From NCBI RefSeq assembly GCF_003710865.1, contig NZ_RHHO01000031.1:1-64000 (forward strand): a stretch of 64,000 bases of DNA, read 5' to 3'. The notes beneath the pieces are model-generated. The model searched no databases and had not been told where the DNA came from. It worked only from the letters and a program-made list of their open reading frames with translations. Below, in pieces: positions 34,812 through 43,939 of this stretch; within the stretch, counting starts at the first letter, position 1, and each line of letters begins with the position of its first letter. The position numbers and the translations under genes are program-made. This DNA comes from Brevibacillus borstelensis (GTDB taxonomy: Bacteria > Bacillota > Bacilli > Brevibacillales > Brevibacillaceae).

Positions 34812-35918
34812 CTACTCCCGTCTGTATACGTTATATCCGAAGTAACAGAGCAGCTCTTCGCCCTTTTCCAATTCGAGCTGACTGCGAAACGTTATCCGCA
34901 GGACACCGAGTATATCTTCGCGGGTTTCCCGAATCTGGAGATTGGTGATGTTGATGTTTTTCGCGCCAAGCAAAGTCGTAATCCGGCCGATTTCCCCCGG
35001 ATGGTCCGGGATATCGATATACAAGTCGTACAGCGGAGGCATTGCTCCCTTTTTTCTTTCGGGAAGGCCGTCTCGGAAATCTCGGGCGGTCCGGAAGAAA
35101 TGCTCGATCTGTTCGGCATCTCCTTCTTTTACAAGCCCCATGACATTATCCAGCGCTTTCGCCCAATCCTCGGCAATGCGCAGGAGGTGCTCCCTGTTGT
35201 TCAGCAGAACATCCCGCCACATCCTCGGGTTGCTTGATGCGATCCTCGTAATGTCGCGAAAGCCGCCAGCAGCCAAGCGATGGTGCCACGGATTGCTGTC
35301 GTCGTAGCTGGCGACGAGATTCACCAGAGCCGACGCCAAAATATGCGGGAAGTGGCTGACCGAACCGACAACCTGATCGTGTTCATCCGGGTCCATGCGA
35401 ATCACTTTGGCTCGTGTCAAAGCAAGCAAGCTGGCCAATTTCTCCACCTGATCCTCCGGAACATCAGATGCCGGAGTCAACACGTAATAGGCATTTTCAA
35501 ACAGCCGGTCAGACGCCGCCTCGACCCCCGACTTGTGCGATCCCGCCATCGGGTGCCCGCCGATGAAGGTGACTTCTCTTGGCATTTTCTCCCGTGCGTA
35601 GCGGACAATGCCGGATTTTGTGCTCCCCACATCCGTGACGATGACTCCCGGCTGCAGGGACAAGGACGGAAGCCTGTCCAATGTAGCGTAAATTTGCTCC
35701 ACCGGTGCAGCGATAAAAATAATGTTTGCTTCTCTGACGGCGGTCTGCAGATCAGTCGTTCCGGCGTGTATGACACCGGAAGTAAGCGCCTTGTCCAGGC
35801 ACTCCTGGCGCACGTCGAAGCCGACGACACTCACCTGCGGGTCCTGGCGCAGCGAAAGCGCGATGGACCCGCCGATCAAACCGACCCCGATAATTGCGAT
35901 GGTGGTCTTCATCTCCAC
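34812..35918 (-). CDS. tyrA: Prephenate dehydrogenase with C-terminal ACT domain
   Basis: Oxidative decarboxylation of prephenate to 4-hydroxyphenylpyruvate for tyrosine. 368 residues. Rossmann motif IIGVGLIGGSIA, TDVGSTKSGI, GGHPMAGSHKSG, SHFPHILAS and a C-terminal ACT domain (from about residue 295, LYDLYIDIPDHPGEIGRITTLL), probably the tyrosine sensor. Start GTG at 35918 with GAGGAT upstream; ATG at 35912 is possible. A terminator hairpin lies between hisC and this gene. Confidence 0.96.
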   Translation of the reverse strand: MEMKTTIAIIGVGLIGGSIALSLRQDPQVSVVGFDVRQECLDKALTSGVIHAGTTDLQTAVREANIIFIAAPVEQIYATLDRLPSLSLQPGVIVTDVGSTKSGIVRYAREKMPREVTFIGGHPMAGSHKSGVEAASDRLFENAYYVLTPASDVPEDQVEKLASLLALTRAKVIRMDPDEHDQVVGSVSHFPHILASALVNLVASYDDSNPWHHRLAAGGFRDITRIASSNPRMWRDVLLNNREHLLRIAEDWAKALDNVMGLVKEGDAEQIEHFFRTARDFRDGLPERKKGAMPPLYDLYIDIPDHPGEIGRITTLLGAKNINITNLQIRETREDILGVLRITFRSQLELEKGEELLCYFGYNVYRRE

Positions 35919-35944
35919 ACTCTATCCTCTCTGTGTATGTCTAG

Positions 35945-35974
35945 ACAAAAATGCCGGATGCTGAACACCGGCAT
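35945..35974 (-). terminator. Internal terminator between hisC and tyrA
   Basis: ATGCCGG/CCGGCAT with a 10-base loop, followed by TTTTTG on the minus strand, right after the hisC stop at 35983. It probably reduces trp-hisC transcription into tyrA-aroA. Confidence 0.8.
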
Positions 35975-35982
35975 TCTTGCAT

Positions 35983-37083
35983 TTATTTTCCTGCTCCCAC
36001 GACGATATTGGCCAAAGCCTGCAATACCTTTTCGTTTTGCTCTGCCGTTCCCACTGTGATGCGCTGATATCCCGGAAAGCCGAGCGCCTTGCCGGAGCGG
36101 ACGATGATTCCCTGCTGCAGAAGTTGTTTGAACACTTCATCGGAATCGAGGTTCAGATTGACCAGGACGAAGTTCGTTTGAGACGGGTAGTAGGACAATC
36201 CCCACTCGTCAAACCGGTCTGTGAGCTGCTTCAAGCCTTCCCGGTTTCGTCTGCTGCATTCCTTGACGAACTCCTGGTCTTTCAACGCAGCGCGAGCGGC
36301 AGCCTGGCCAAGCGAGCTGGTGTTGAACGGTTCGCGGACGTGGTCCAAATGGCTGATGATCTCTTCGGATGCGATACCATAGCCGACACGCAGCGTAGCC
36401 AGACCGTAAATCTTGGAGAAAGTGCGAAGAATGATCAGGTTTGGATACTGTGCGAGCATCGGGATGGTCTGCGGATACGCTTCGTCCACGACATACTCGT
36501 AGTACGCTTCATCCATCACAACGAGGACGTCTTTTGGCACCTTCTTCAGAAACGCCTCCAGCTCGGACGTGCCGACAATCGTTCCGGACGGATTGTTCGG
36601 GTTGCACACCCAGACTACCCTCGTCTGCCCGTTGATCGCGGACGCCATGGCCTCCAGATCGTGAACGCCGTCTTTCAGCGGCACCTCGATCAGCTCGGCA
36701 CCCTCCACCATTGCGTTGGAACGGTATTGGGAAAACGTCGGAGTTGCCATTACCGTATTGGTTCCCGGTTCCAGATAAGCCCGGGAAATCATCAGAACAA
36801 TCTCATCCGATCCGTTTCCAAACATCAGCTGCTCTGGCTTTACACCGAGGAAGTCTGCCAGATCCCAGCGAAGCTGGAGACTTGCTCCGTCCGGGTAGAG
36901 TGCGAGCGAATCCAACTGCGCTGCAATCGCTTCTTTGGCCTTGGGTGAACAGCCGTAAGGATTTTCGTTGGACGCCAGTTTGATAACTTCTGTCAAGCCG
37001 AATTCTCTTTTCACATCATCGATCGGCTTTCCCGGCTGGTAAACCGGGGCGCTGAGAATACGCTGCTTGGGTCGCATCCACAC
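35983..37083 (-). CDS. hisC: Histidinol-phosphate / aromatic aminotransferase
   Basis: PLP enzyme of 366 residues. Signatures: LASNENPYGCSPKA, FGNGSDEIVLMISRAYLEPG, CNPNNPSGT, MDEAYYEYV, and the PLP lysine in RTFSKIYGLATLRVGYG. Within the aromatic operon HisC serves both histidine and phenylalanine/tyrosine synthesis. GTG at 37083 is used; ATG at 37077 is equally possible because the GGAG lies 4 or 10 bases upstream of them. Confidence 0.95.
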   Translation of the reverse strand: MWMRPKQRILSAPVYQPGKPIDDVKREFGLTEVIKLASNENPYGCSPKAKEAIAAQLDSLALYPDGASLQLRWDLADFLGVKPEQLMFGNGSDEIVLMISRAYLEPGTNTVMATPTFSQYRSNAMVEGAELIEVPLKDGVHDLEAMASAINGQTRVVWVCNPNNPSGTIVGTSELEAFLKKVPKDVLVVMDEAYYEYVVDEAYPQTIPMLAQYPNLIILRTFSKIYGLATLRVGYGIASEEIISHLDHVREPFNTSSLGQAAARAALKDQEFVKECSRRNREGLKQLTDRFDEWGLSYYPSQTNFVLVNLNLDSDEVFKQLLQQGIIVRSGKALGFPGYQRITVGTAEQNEKVLQALANIVVGAGK

Positions 37084-37107
37084 TTCACTCCAGTCACATT
37101 TTTCCCC

Positions 37108-37926
37108 TTATTGTAGCGCACTCGTCAGCTGATGTACAAAGGTTTTTATTCTTTCGACACCTTCCTCTACCCGATCTGGATCCGCCAACAGCTCGCGCTG
37201 ACGCTCGATTTCCATCACGATGGCGCTGCCGACAATGATCCCGTCCGTGTGAGGAGCAACTGCCTTTACCTGCTCCGGCGTAGAAATGCCGAAACCGACG
37301 GCCGTAGGTGCCTTTGTCGAAGAGCGGACCCGCTGCAGGAAGTCAGCCAAATCCTCGCTCAAGCTGGCTCTCGCGCCGGTCACGCCAAGCGAAGAGACGC
37401 AGTATAGAAAGCCGGTGGCCTGCTCGCCAATTGTTCGAACGCGTTCCTCCGAGGTTGGAGCGACCAGTGAAATGACGTGGAGTCCATGCGCCGTAGCCGC
37501 TTTTACTGCAGGGGCATTCTCCTCCACGGGCAAATCGGGAATGACGATCCCGTCAGCTCCCTTCGCCGCCAAATCAGCGAACAGGCGATCGATCCCGTAT
37601 TGCAGGACCGGGTTGATGTAGGTGAAGAGCACGAGCGGCGTCTCCATCCCGGATTGACGCAGACGCTCCACCAGTTCAAGCGCGTCCTTGATCGTCACTC
37701 CGTTGGCCAGTGCCCTTTGCGAGGCTCTTTGTATCGTAGGTCCATCTGCCAGCGGATCGGAGTAGGGAACGCCGAGCTCCAAAAGGTCTGCCCCCGCTTC
37801 TACAAGGCCGTGCGCCAGTTGGAATGTAGCCTCCAGGCTAGGGTCTCCCACGGTCAAAAAAGGGATGAACCGTTTGCGTGTACGGTCGGCAAACAGGCGA
37901 TCAATTCGATTTTCTCTCTGGCTCAT
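37108..37926 (-). CDS. trpA: Tryptophan synthase alpha chain
   Basis: Cleaves indole-3-glycerol phosphate to indole and glyceraldehyde 3-phosphate. 272 residues. TIM barrel with [32 protein letters not shown] (catalytic Glu and Asp region), and [14 protein letters not shown] at 37926 overlaps the trpB stop as ATGA and has GGAGGGG upstream; the frame beyond (to 38007) is not used. Confidence 0.97.
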   Translation of the reverse strand: MSQRENRIDRLFADRTRKRFIPFLTVGDPSLEATFQLAHGLVEAGADLLELGVPYSDPLADGPTIQRASQRALANGVTIKDALELVERLRQSGMETPLVLFTYINPVLQYGIDRLFADLAAKGADGIVIPDLPVEENAPAVKAATAHGLHVISLVAPTSEERVRTIGEQATGFLYCVSSLGVTGARASLSEDLADFLQRVRSSTKAPTAVGFGISTPEQVKAVAPHTDGIIVGSAIVMEIERQRELLADPDRVEEGVERIKTFVHQLTSALQ

Positions 37927-39155
37927 TGTGCTTCCCCTCCTGCTGCTCTCGTCTCCAATGCATGCTGAATCGTTTCCACGTCTTTGTCTCCTCTTCCCGA
38001 CAGACAAATGACCAGGACCTGGTCAGAGGACATGTGCGGCGCCCGCTTGATTGCTTCCGCTACGGCATGGGCGCTCTCCAGTGCAGGAATGATGCCCTCT
38101 GTACGGCACAACAGCTCTACCGCCTGCAAAGCTTCGTCATCCGTAACCGACGTGTAATGCACCCGTCCCGTATCTTTCAAGTACGAATGCTCCGGACCTA
38201 CGCCCGGATAATCAAGTCCGGCGGAAATCGAATGCGCCTCTTGTACCTGGCCGTACTCATCCTGCAATAGATAGGTCATGGCCCCGTGGATGACACCCGG
38301 CCTGCCGAGACTGAGCGTCGCGGCATGCTTGTCTGTCTGGATGCCGTGTCCTGCCGCTTCCACTCCGCGCAACGAAACGGCATCGTCCTGGATGAACGGA
38401 TAGAACATCCCGATGGCGTTGCTCCCTCCGCCGACGCAGGCAATCACTTCGTCCGGAAGCCGTCCGAGCATCTCCCGTATTTGTGCACGTGTCTCTTCGC
38501 CGATGATTTTTTGAAACTCCCGGACCATGTAAGGATACGGATGCGGGCCGACGACCGAACCGATGACATAAAAGGTTTGATCCACATGGGACACCCAGTA
38601 TCGGATCGCTTCATTGGTGGCATCCTTCAGTGTCCGCGAGCCCGATTCTGCCGGAATCACTTCGGCTCCCAGCATCTTCATCCGAAAGACGTTCAGCGCT
38701 TGCCGCTTGATATCTTCCGTTCCCATAAACACTTTGCAGGACAAGCCCAGCTTCGCTGCTACCGTTGCACTGGCAACGCCGTGCTGGCCAGCGCCCGTCT
38801 CTGCGATAATGGAGGTCTTGCCCATCCGTTTGGCCAGCAGCCCTTGACCCAAGGCGTTGTTGAGCTTGTGGGCGCCGGTATGGTTCAAATCCTCGCGTTT
38901 TAAATAAATCCGGGCACCGCCGAGATGTTCGGTCAGTTTATCGGCGTAAGTGAGCGGAGTCGGTCTGCCGGCATATTCGCGCAGCAAATCGCCCAGCTCT
39001 TTGCGGAAAGCCGGATCAGCCTGCGCATCGGCAAATGCTGCCTCCAGCTCAGCCAGAGCGTTCATCAGCGTCTCCGGAACGTATTTCCCCCCAAAAGCCC
39101 CAAACCGTCCGTACTGATCAGGTACTTGCTTTGCCTGCGTTTCCGTCGTTGTCAT
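37923..39155 (-). CDS. trpB: Tryptophan synthase beta chain
   Basis: Condenses indole with serine. 410 residues. PLP lysine in [33 protein letters not shown] and the C-terminal CLSGRGDKD. The normal TrpB1 type that pairs with TrpA. Overlaps trpF and trpA by 4 bases each. Confidence 0.98.
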   Translation of the reverse strand: MTTTETQAKQVPDQYGRFGAFGGKYVPETLMNALAELEAAFADAQADPAFRKELGDLLREYAGRPTPLTYADKLTEHLGGARIYLKREDLNHTGAHKLNNALGQGLLAKRMGKTSIIAETGAGQHGVASATVAAKLGLSCKVFMGTEDIKRQALNVFRMKMLGAEVIPAESGSRTLKDATNEAIRYWVSHVDQTFYVIGSVVGPHPYPYMVREFQKIIGEETRAQIREMLGRLPDEVIACVGGGSNAIGMFYPFIQDDAVSLRGVEAAGHGIQTDKHAATLSLGRPGVIHGAMTYLLQDEYGQVQEAHSISAGLDYPGVGPEHSYLKDTGRVHYTSVTDDEALQAVELLCRTEGIIPALESAHAVAEAIKRAPHMSSDQVLVICLSGRGDKDVETIQHALETRAAGGEAQ

Positions 39156-39796
39156 GCCTCTCTCACCCTTCCGACAAATTCTCGTATTTTCTGTTCGTCC
39201 TTTTCTCCCTCTGTTTCCACACCGCTCGAAACGTCAATCACGGACGGCCGGTAATTCCTGATCAGCTCGCCGACGTTTTCTGCGTGAATCCCGCCAGCAA
39301 TAATACAGGGGAGCGGCGACGCCGATTGTTGCAGAAGCGGGATTTGCTCCCAGGAAAAGCGTTTCCCCGTCCCTCCTGCCAGCGCCGGATCATACGTATC
39401 AAACAGCAGGGCATTTGTCACGCCAAGGTACGCTTCTATCTGTTCTGCCCCTGCATGAGCGCCGTTGTCGCTTCCCACCGCCATTGCTTTCCAGACCGGC
39501 AAGGAGAAGCGTTCCTGTACTTGCTGGCAAAAATCTGGGGTTTCACGGCCGTGGAGCTGGATCACGGAAAGTTCGGCCTGTTCCAGAACCTCTTCCAGTT
39601 CGGCCAGTGTCGGATCTACAAACACCCCGACAGCAGGTGGATGACCCGGCACTGTGTTCATTATGGCTCCAGCTTGTTCAGCCGTCACTTGACGCCTGCT
39701 TTGCGCAAAAACAAATCCGACGTAATCGACAGCCAATGCTGTGAGACATGCAAGTGTCTCCGCTCGTTTAATGCCGCAAATCTTGATCTTCGTCAT
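39152..39796 (-). CDS. trpF: Phosphoribosylanthranilate isomerase
   Basis: 214 residues. TIM barrel with [11 protein letters not shown] (catalytic Cys), [39 protein letters not shown] and [11 protein letters not shown]. Placed between trpC and trpB with 4-base overlaps on both sides. Confidence 0.97.
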   Translation of the reverse strand: MTKIKICGIKRAETLACLTALAVDYVGFVFAQSRRQVTAEQAGAIMNTVPGHPPAVGVFVDPTLAELEEVLEQAELSVIQLHGRETPDFCQQVQERFSLPVWKAMAVGSDNGAHAGAEQIEAYLGVTNALLFDTYDPALAGGTGKRFSWEQIPLLQQSASPLPCIIAGGIHAENVGELIRNYRPSVIDVSSGVETEGEKDEQKIREFVGRVREA

Positions 39797-40602
39797 AACC
39801 TCACCTGCTCGCTGTTCTCCGCTCTTTTCCCGACCAGATCAAGCACGGCCTGAGTGACGTTCTTCTGGCGCATGAAATGCTCCCCTACCAGAATCGCACG
39901 CGCCCCGGCTTCTTGGACATAAGCTACGCAGTCCACGCTGTTTATCCCGCTTTCGCTGATGATCGGAATCCCGGCAGGCACCAGAGCCGCAAGCTCGCTG
40001 GTAGCAGCCAGATCGGTCTGAAACGTATGCAAATTACGGTTGTTGATGCCCAAAAGAGTCGGTGTGACAACTTGGAATACCGATTCCAGCTCCCGCCTGT
40101 CATGAACCTCGATCAGATAGTCCATGCCAAGCTCCGTTGCCGTCTCGGCCAGCTCCTTTAGCTGTGGCCCATCAAGAATAGCAGCGATCAACAAAATGCA
40201 ATCGGCACCGCAGGCTCTCGCTTCGACTACCTGCAGTGGGTCGATCATAAAATCCTTGCGCAGCAAAGGCTGGGAAACGGCCTTTCTGATGTCCTTCAGA
40301 TACGCTTTGCTTCCCTGAAAAAAAGGAGTATCGGTCAGCACCGACATGCATTCAACTTCGGCAGCAGCATAGCTTTGGGCAATGGCTACCGGATCAAAAT
40401 CGGGCCGGATCAATCCTTTTGACGGCGAAGCCTTTTTCACCTCGGCAATCACACTGACAGGGCGGCTGCTGTGCAGCAAAGCTTTCCCGAAGCCCTTGGC
40501 CGGCTGCATTTCCTTTGCCTCCTGCAGCAGCTTTGCCATGCTGGTGGCGGCCCGAAGCTGCGCCACTTCCTCCCGTTTTCTCTCCACAATTTTAAGAAGC
40601 AT
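39793..40602 (-). CDS. trpC: Indole-3-glycerol phosphate synthase
   Basis: 269 residues. Signatures: VIAEVKKASPSKGLI (catalytic Lys), VLTDTPFFQGS, LLRKDFMIDPLQV, LLGINNRNLHTFQTD and ISESGI. Start ATG at 40602 lies within the end of trpD (11-base overlap). Confidence 0.97.
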   Translation of the reverse strand: MLLKIVERKREEVAQLRAATSMAKLLQEAKEMQPAKGFGKALLHSSRPVSVIAEVKKASPSKGLIRPDFDPVAIAQSYAAAEVECMSVLTDTPFFQGSKAYLKDIRKAVSQPLLRKDFMIDPLQVVEARACGADCILLIAAILDGPQLKELAETATELGMDYLIEVHDRRELESVFQVVTPTLLGINNRNLHTFQTDLAATSELAALVPAGIPIISESGINSVDCVAYVQEAGARAILVGEHFMRQKNVTQAVLDLVGKRAENSEQVRL

Positions 40603-41617
40603 GAATCAGCCCTCCTGCCACTTGCCGAAATTGTTCCAATTTTTCCTTCACAATGCCATCGTCGATCAATTCGGCAGCGGTTATGACACCGTGGCCGATA
40701 CTGCTGACTCTGCCGGAAAGATAGAGGATTGCTCCCGCATTCAGGAGTACGATGTCGCGGGCTGCGCCTCGCTTCCCGTTGTAGATGTCCTCTATGATTT
40801 TCGCATTTTCCTTGGCGTCCCCGCCCCGCAGGGCATCCAGGGAATATCGCTTTAGTCCGAATTGCTCCGGCTCGATTTCGTAATTGGTAATGATGCCGTC
40901 GCGAAGCTCGGAGATATAACTGGTCCCCGTCACTGTCAGCTCGTCGAGACCATCCGCACCAGCCACGACCAGCGCCCGCTCGACACCCAATTCACGCAAT
41001 ACTTCAGCAACGGTATGCAATAGCTTGGCGTCATATATACCGAGCAGCTGGTACTTTGCGCGCGCCGGGTTGGTCAGCGGGCCGAGCAGATTGAAAACGG
41101 TCCTGACCGCCAGCTCTTTGCGCGGGCCGGCTGCATGCTTCATCGCCTGATGGTAGAGCGGAGCGAACAAAAAGCAAAGGTTCGTCGCTCGCAAGCAATC
41201 GGCTGCATCTTCCGGGGAAAGGGTAATTGGCACGCCTAACGCCTCAAGCACATCGGCGCTCCCGCTTTTGCTCGATACGGCCCGGTTCCCGTGCTTGGCA
41301 ATCGGCACGCCTGCACTGGCCGCCACAATAGCCGCTGCTGTCGAGATGTTGAAGGTGTGGCTGCCGTCTCCGCCGGTACCGCATGTATCGACCATGCCAG
41401 GGACATCAAGAGGAAATTGCACCGCTCGGTCTCTCATCGCTTTTGCAAATCCGATGATTTCTTCGACGCTTTCCCCTTTCATCCGCATGCCCGCCATAAA
41501 AGCACCGATCTGTGCCGCCGTCGCTTTGCCATCCATGATCTCACCCATGGCTGCTTCCGCTTGCACTCGGTCCAGATCGCATCCGCCAATGATTTTTTCC
41601 AACGCTTTCTTCAGCAT
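40592..41617 (-). CDS. trpD: Anthranilate phosphoribosyltransferase
   Basis: 341 residues from the ATG at 41617. Motifs: CGTGGDGSHTFNISTAAAIVAA, KHGNRAVSSKSGSADVLEALG, NLLGPLTNPA and GADGLDELTVTG. The start overlaps the last codons of trpE and has GGAGGAG upstream; the longer frame to 41797 is antisense-like read of trpE sequence in another frame. No trpG domain is fused to it. Confidence 0.97.
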   Translation of the reverse strand: MLKKALEKIIGGCDLDRVQAEAAMGEIMDGKATAAQIGAFMAGMRMKGESVEEIIGFAKAMRDRAVQFPLDVPGMVDTCGTGGDGSHTFNISTAAAIVAASAGVPIAKHGNRAVSSKSGSADVLEALGVPITLSPEDAADCLRATNLCFLFAPLYHQAMKHAAGPRKELAVRTVFNLLGPLTNPARAKYQLLGIYDAKLLHTVAEVLRELGVERALVVAGADGLDELTVTGTSYISELRDGIITNYEIEPEQFGLKRYSLDALRGGDAKENAKIIEDIYNGKRGAARDIVLLNAGAILYLSGRVSSIGHGVITAAELIDDGIVKEKLEQFRQVAGGLIHAS

Positions 41618-43128
41618 ATCGGCTCCTCCTTCCGGGCGAAAAGCTGCTCTGCCTTTTCCAAAGCCGCCAGCATCGCCGCCGCCTTGTTCACGGATTCCTG
41701 GTACTCTGCCGCCGGATCGGAATCGGCTACGATCCCTGCACCTGCCTGGACGTAGGCGTATCCTCCCTGGAACAGCAGCGTCCGGATTGTAATGCACGTA
41801 TCCATCGTCCCGTCAAACGCCAGGTACCCAATTGCCCCGGCGTACAGATGGCGGGAATCCGGCTCCAATTCAGCGATAATTTCCATAGCCCTGAGCTTGG
41901 GCGCACCCGAGACTGTTCCGGCCGGAAAGGCTGACAGCAAAGCGTCGAAGGGATGGGCGTCCTCGCGCAGCTGTCCCGTTACGTGAGAGACCATGTGCAT
42001 GACATGTGAATAGTTTTCGATAACAAGTGCTTCTTCGACCTGAACGCTGCCGTAGCGCGACACTCTGCCCACGTCATTTCTCCCAAGATCCAGCAGCATG
42101 TAATGTTCAGCCCGCTCTTTTGGGTCATTCAACAGGTCTTCCGCCAGCCTGGCGTCTTCCTCGGCAGAGCTGCCCCTCTTTCGCGTACCGGCGATCGGGC
42201 GCATTTCCACCTTGCCGTTCTCTACCCTCACCAAAAGCTCCGGAGAAGTGCCGACGATCGTTTCCTGATCGTACTGCAGAACGTACATGTACGGGGATGG
42301 ATTTAGCGTCCGCAGCACTCTGTAGACGGAAAACGGATCAACCTCTGTCGCAGCCCGGAAGCGCTGGGAGAGCACCACCTGGAAAATATCCCCTGCGGCA
42401 ATATACGACTTCGCTGCTTCCACCATCTTCTCGTAAGCTTCGCGGCTCATGTTGCTCTCAACCGCTATTTTCCGTGCCGGCACTTCCCCCAACGGAAGCC
42501 GTTGATTCCCATCTTGTCCCGGGGCTGTCACCCGGACGGCCAGCTCCTCCAGTCTGCTGCATACTGCCGCATACTTTTCACTGATGCGCTCCGGGGTGTC
42601 ATCCGTCTCCACGTGGAGGTTGACGATCAGCTGGATCTCCTGTTTCAAGTGATCAAAAGCGATGATCTCGTCGGCAAACAAGAAGCGCATATCCGGCAGC
42701 TCCAGGCTGTCTTGCCGATGGCGCGGCAATTGTTCGAAGTAATGCAGGGTGTTATAGCCAAAAAATCCGACGGCTCCGCCGCTGAGACGGGGAAAATGAC
42801 TTAGCTTCGGACTCTTGTAGCGCTCCATTTCCTCACGCAGGTAATGGACTGGGTTCCCTTCGAGCGTAAACTGCTCTCCGTTTCGTTTCTTGACCGCAAT
42901 CAGGTTGCCGGTTGCTTCGACGGTCTGAAACGGATTGAGCCCGATGAACGAGTAGCGGGCCCAGCGGGAGCCTCCCTCCACACTTTCCAACAGGAAAGAA
43001 TGGGGTGTACGAATCTTCTGATACAAGCGGATGGGGGTTTCTTGGTCAGCCAGCAGTGTCATACGAACCGGAATCAGCGAGTATGACTTCGCCAGTGACT
43101 GGACTTCTGTCAAGGATGGGGTAAACAT
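41611..43128 (-). CDS. trpE: Anthranilate synthase component I
   Basis: 505 residues from ATG 43128 (frame open to 43317). Converts chorismate to anthranilate with ammonia supplied by a glutamine amidotransferase. Signatures: LLESVEGGSRWARYSFIGLNP (tryptophan site), SQRFRA, NPSPYMYVLQ, PIAGTRKRG, ERAEHYMLLDLGRNDVGRV and GTVSGAPKLRAMEIIAELEP. No amidotransferase (trpG) gene follows, so the partner is probably encoded elsewhere, as in B. subtilis. The ribosome binding site GAGGTG can be sequestered by a hairpin. Confidence 0.97.
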   Translation of the reverse strand: MFTPSLTEVQSLAKSYSLIPVRMTLLADQETPIRLYQKIRTPHSFLLESVEGGSRWARYSFIGLNPFQTVEATGNLIAVKKRNGEQFTLEGNPVHYLREEMERYKSPKLSHFPRLSGGAVGFFGYNTLHYFEQLPRHRQDSLELPDMRFLFADEIIAFDHLKQEIQLIVNLHVETDDTPERISEKYAAVCSRLEELAVRVTAPGQDGNQRLPLGEVPARKIAVESNMSREAYEKMVEAAKSYIAAGDIFQVVLSQRFRAATEVDPFSVYRVLRTLNPSPYMYVLQYDQETIVGTSPELLVRVENGKVEMRPIAGTRKRGSSAEEDARLAEDLLNDPKERAEHYMLLDLGRNDVGRVSRYGSVQVEEALVIENYSHVMHMVSHVTGQLREDAHPFDALLSAFPAGTVSGAPKLRAMEIIAELEPDSRHLYAGAIGYLAFDGTMDTCITIRTLLFQGGYAYVQAGAGIVADSDPAAEYQESVNKAAAMLAALEKAEQLFARKEEPIC

Positions 43129-43137
43129 GAATACTCT

Positions 43138-43165
43138 CACCTCTTTTGTCGAGGTGCCAAAAGAG
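43138..43165 (-). promoter_or_regulatory. trpE ribosome-binding-site sequestering hairpins
   Basis: On the minus strand CACCTC (43151-43156) is perfectly complementary to GAGGTG (43138-43143), the trpE Shine-Dalgarno sequence. An overlapping alternative, CTCTTTTG (43158-43165) with CAAAAGAG (43141-43148), also covers part of it. Comparable structures let TRAP reduce trpE translation in B. subtilis. Confidence 0.7.
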
Positions 43166-43378
43166 TAAAGGGGGAAGAAGCCTTCGCAAGCAGAGCAAAA
43201 GGAAACCCGAGCACAAGTCGTCGAAATTGTGCGCCTTTTCCTCGTATGCTGTCTGCTATCGATGCACAGGGCGTGCACTGGCCGATTCTGTCCCGGGGCA
43301 TGGGCAGATCCCGCCACGGCTCTTGATCCTCTTCCTCTTTTGACACCTGCGTGTTAGAGGAAGAGATAGGGGGAGAAT

Positions 43379-43401
43379 AAAAAAACCAGGAGGATCCCTG
43401 G
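43379..43401 (-). terminator. trp leader attenuator terminator
   Basis: CCAGG-GATCCT-CCTGG followed by TTTTTTT on the minus strand, located about 30 bases after the TRAP triplets and about 250 bases before trpE. Shares CCAGG with the antiterminator. Confidence 0.88.
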
Positions 43402-43430
43402 ATTGATTGTGTATGCATGCACAATCCCAG
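43398..43430 (-). promoter_or_regulatory. trp leader antiterminator
   Basis: CTGG-GATTGTG (43420-43430 on the minus strand, partly CTGGGATTGTG) pairs with CACAATC (43405-43411) and, after a three-base bulge, CCAG (43398-43401). Formation uses the 5' arm of the terminator, so the two folds exclude each other. The last TRAP triplet ends 5 bases upstream. Confidence 0.65.
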
Positions 43431-43434
43431 CTTG

Positions 43435-43488
43435 CTCTTCTCTCCTCAGCCTAACTCTTCTTCACTCAACTCTGCTCAATCTCTACTC
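43435..43488 (-). promoter_or_regulatory. TRAP-binding site of 11 triplets
   Basis: Minus-strand triplets with 1-3 base spacers: GAG, GAG, GAG, GAG, GAG, AAG, GAG, UAG, GAG, GAG, GAG (centres at 43487, 43482, 43476, 43471, 43466, 43461, 43456, 43452, 43446, 43441, 43436). Eleven repeats match the 11 subunits of the TRAP ring encoded by mtrB at 53661-53903. Confidence 0.93.
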
Positions 43489-43511
43489 TGCCGGTTTTGC
43501 TTGTTACCGGT

Positions 43512-43532
43512 AAAACGAGGCACCCTCGTTTT
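43512..43532 (-). promoter_or_regulatory. trp leader 5' stem-loop
   Basis: AAAACGAGG-GTG-CCTCGTTTT, 9 bp, close to the expected transcript start. B. subtilis trp mRNA also has a 5' stem-loop that helps TRAP bind. A weaker CCGGT/ACCGG hairpin follows before the triplets. Confidence 0.7.
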
Positions 43533-43537
43533 TTACT

Positions 43538-43566
43538 ATACTAAAAGAGGGTGCCCATGATGTCAA
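43538..43566 (-). promoter_or_regulatory. trp operon promoter
   Basis: TTGACA (43561-43566), 17-base spacer, TAGTAT (43538-43543) on the minus strand. It lies directly after the aroH stop, as the internal trp promoter does in the B. subtilis supraoperon. Confidence 0.75.
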
Positions 43567-43567
43567 T

Positions 43568-43933
43568 CTACTTTACCAAATCCGGCCGCAATTTTACGGC
43601 ATCCCGCATAAAGACGTGCTCGATTTCGGCTGCTGCTTTATCGGTGTTGACCAGCATCATGACACGGATACAGGAAGGCAGGCTTCCCGGCACCGGTATC
43701 TCTCTGGCACACATCAACGGAACGTATTGCCAGCCCTCGATCTGCCTGGCTGCTTGGGCAGGAAATGCCGCCTTTACATCCTCAGTCGTCGTGATTAAGA
43801 TGCTGGCGATGTCATCTGGTAAAACGTGATTTCGCTTGACCATTTCTTCAAGCAACAGCTTGGTGGAAGAGACAATCTCCTCTTTCGTATCTTTTTCTAT
43901 CGTAATGGCTCCTCGTATTCCTCGCACTCCCAT
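43568..43933 (-). CDS. aroH: Chorismate mutase, AroH type
   Basis: 121 residues, the monofunctional AroH fold. Converts chorismate to prephenate. Conserved MGVRGIRGAITIEKDT (Arg7), IASILITTTEDVKAAFPAQAAR and GSLPSCIRVMMLVNTD (Arg90 region). Six bases after aroB; the trp promoter begins at its stop codon. Confidence 0.96.
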   Translation of the reverse strand: MGVRGIRGAITIEKDTKEEIVSSTKLLLEEMVKRNHVLPDDIASILITTTEDVKAAFPAQAARQIEGWQYVPLMCAREIPVPGSLPSCIRVMMLVNTDKAAAEIEHVFMRDAVKLRPDLVK

Positions 43934-43939
43934 TTTCTC

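Noticed and set aside
43137..43424. 95-residue minus-strand frame (MCMHTQSIQG...) in the trp leader, considered as an anti-TRAP-like protein because of a CxxC
   Set aside because: It runs through the attenuator terminator, has only one CxxC, lacks the anti-TRAP zinc pattern and has no ribosome binding site.
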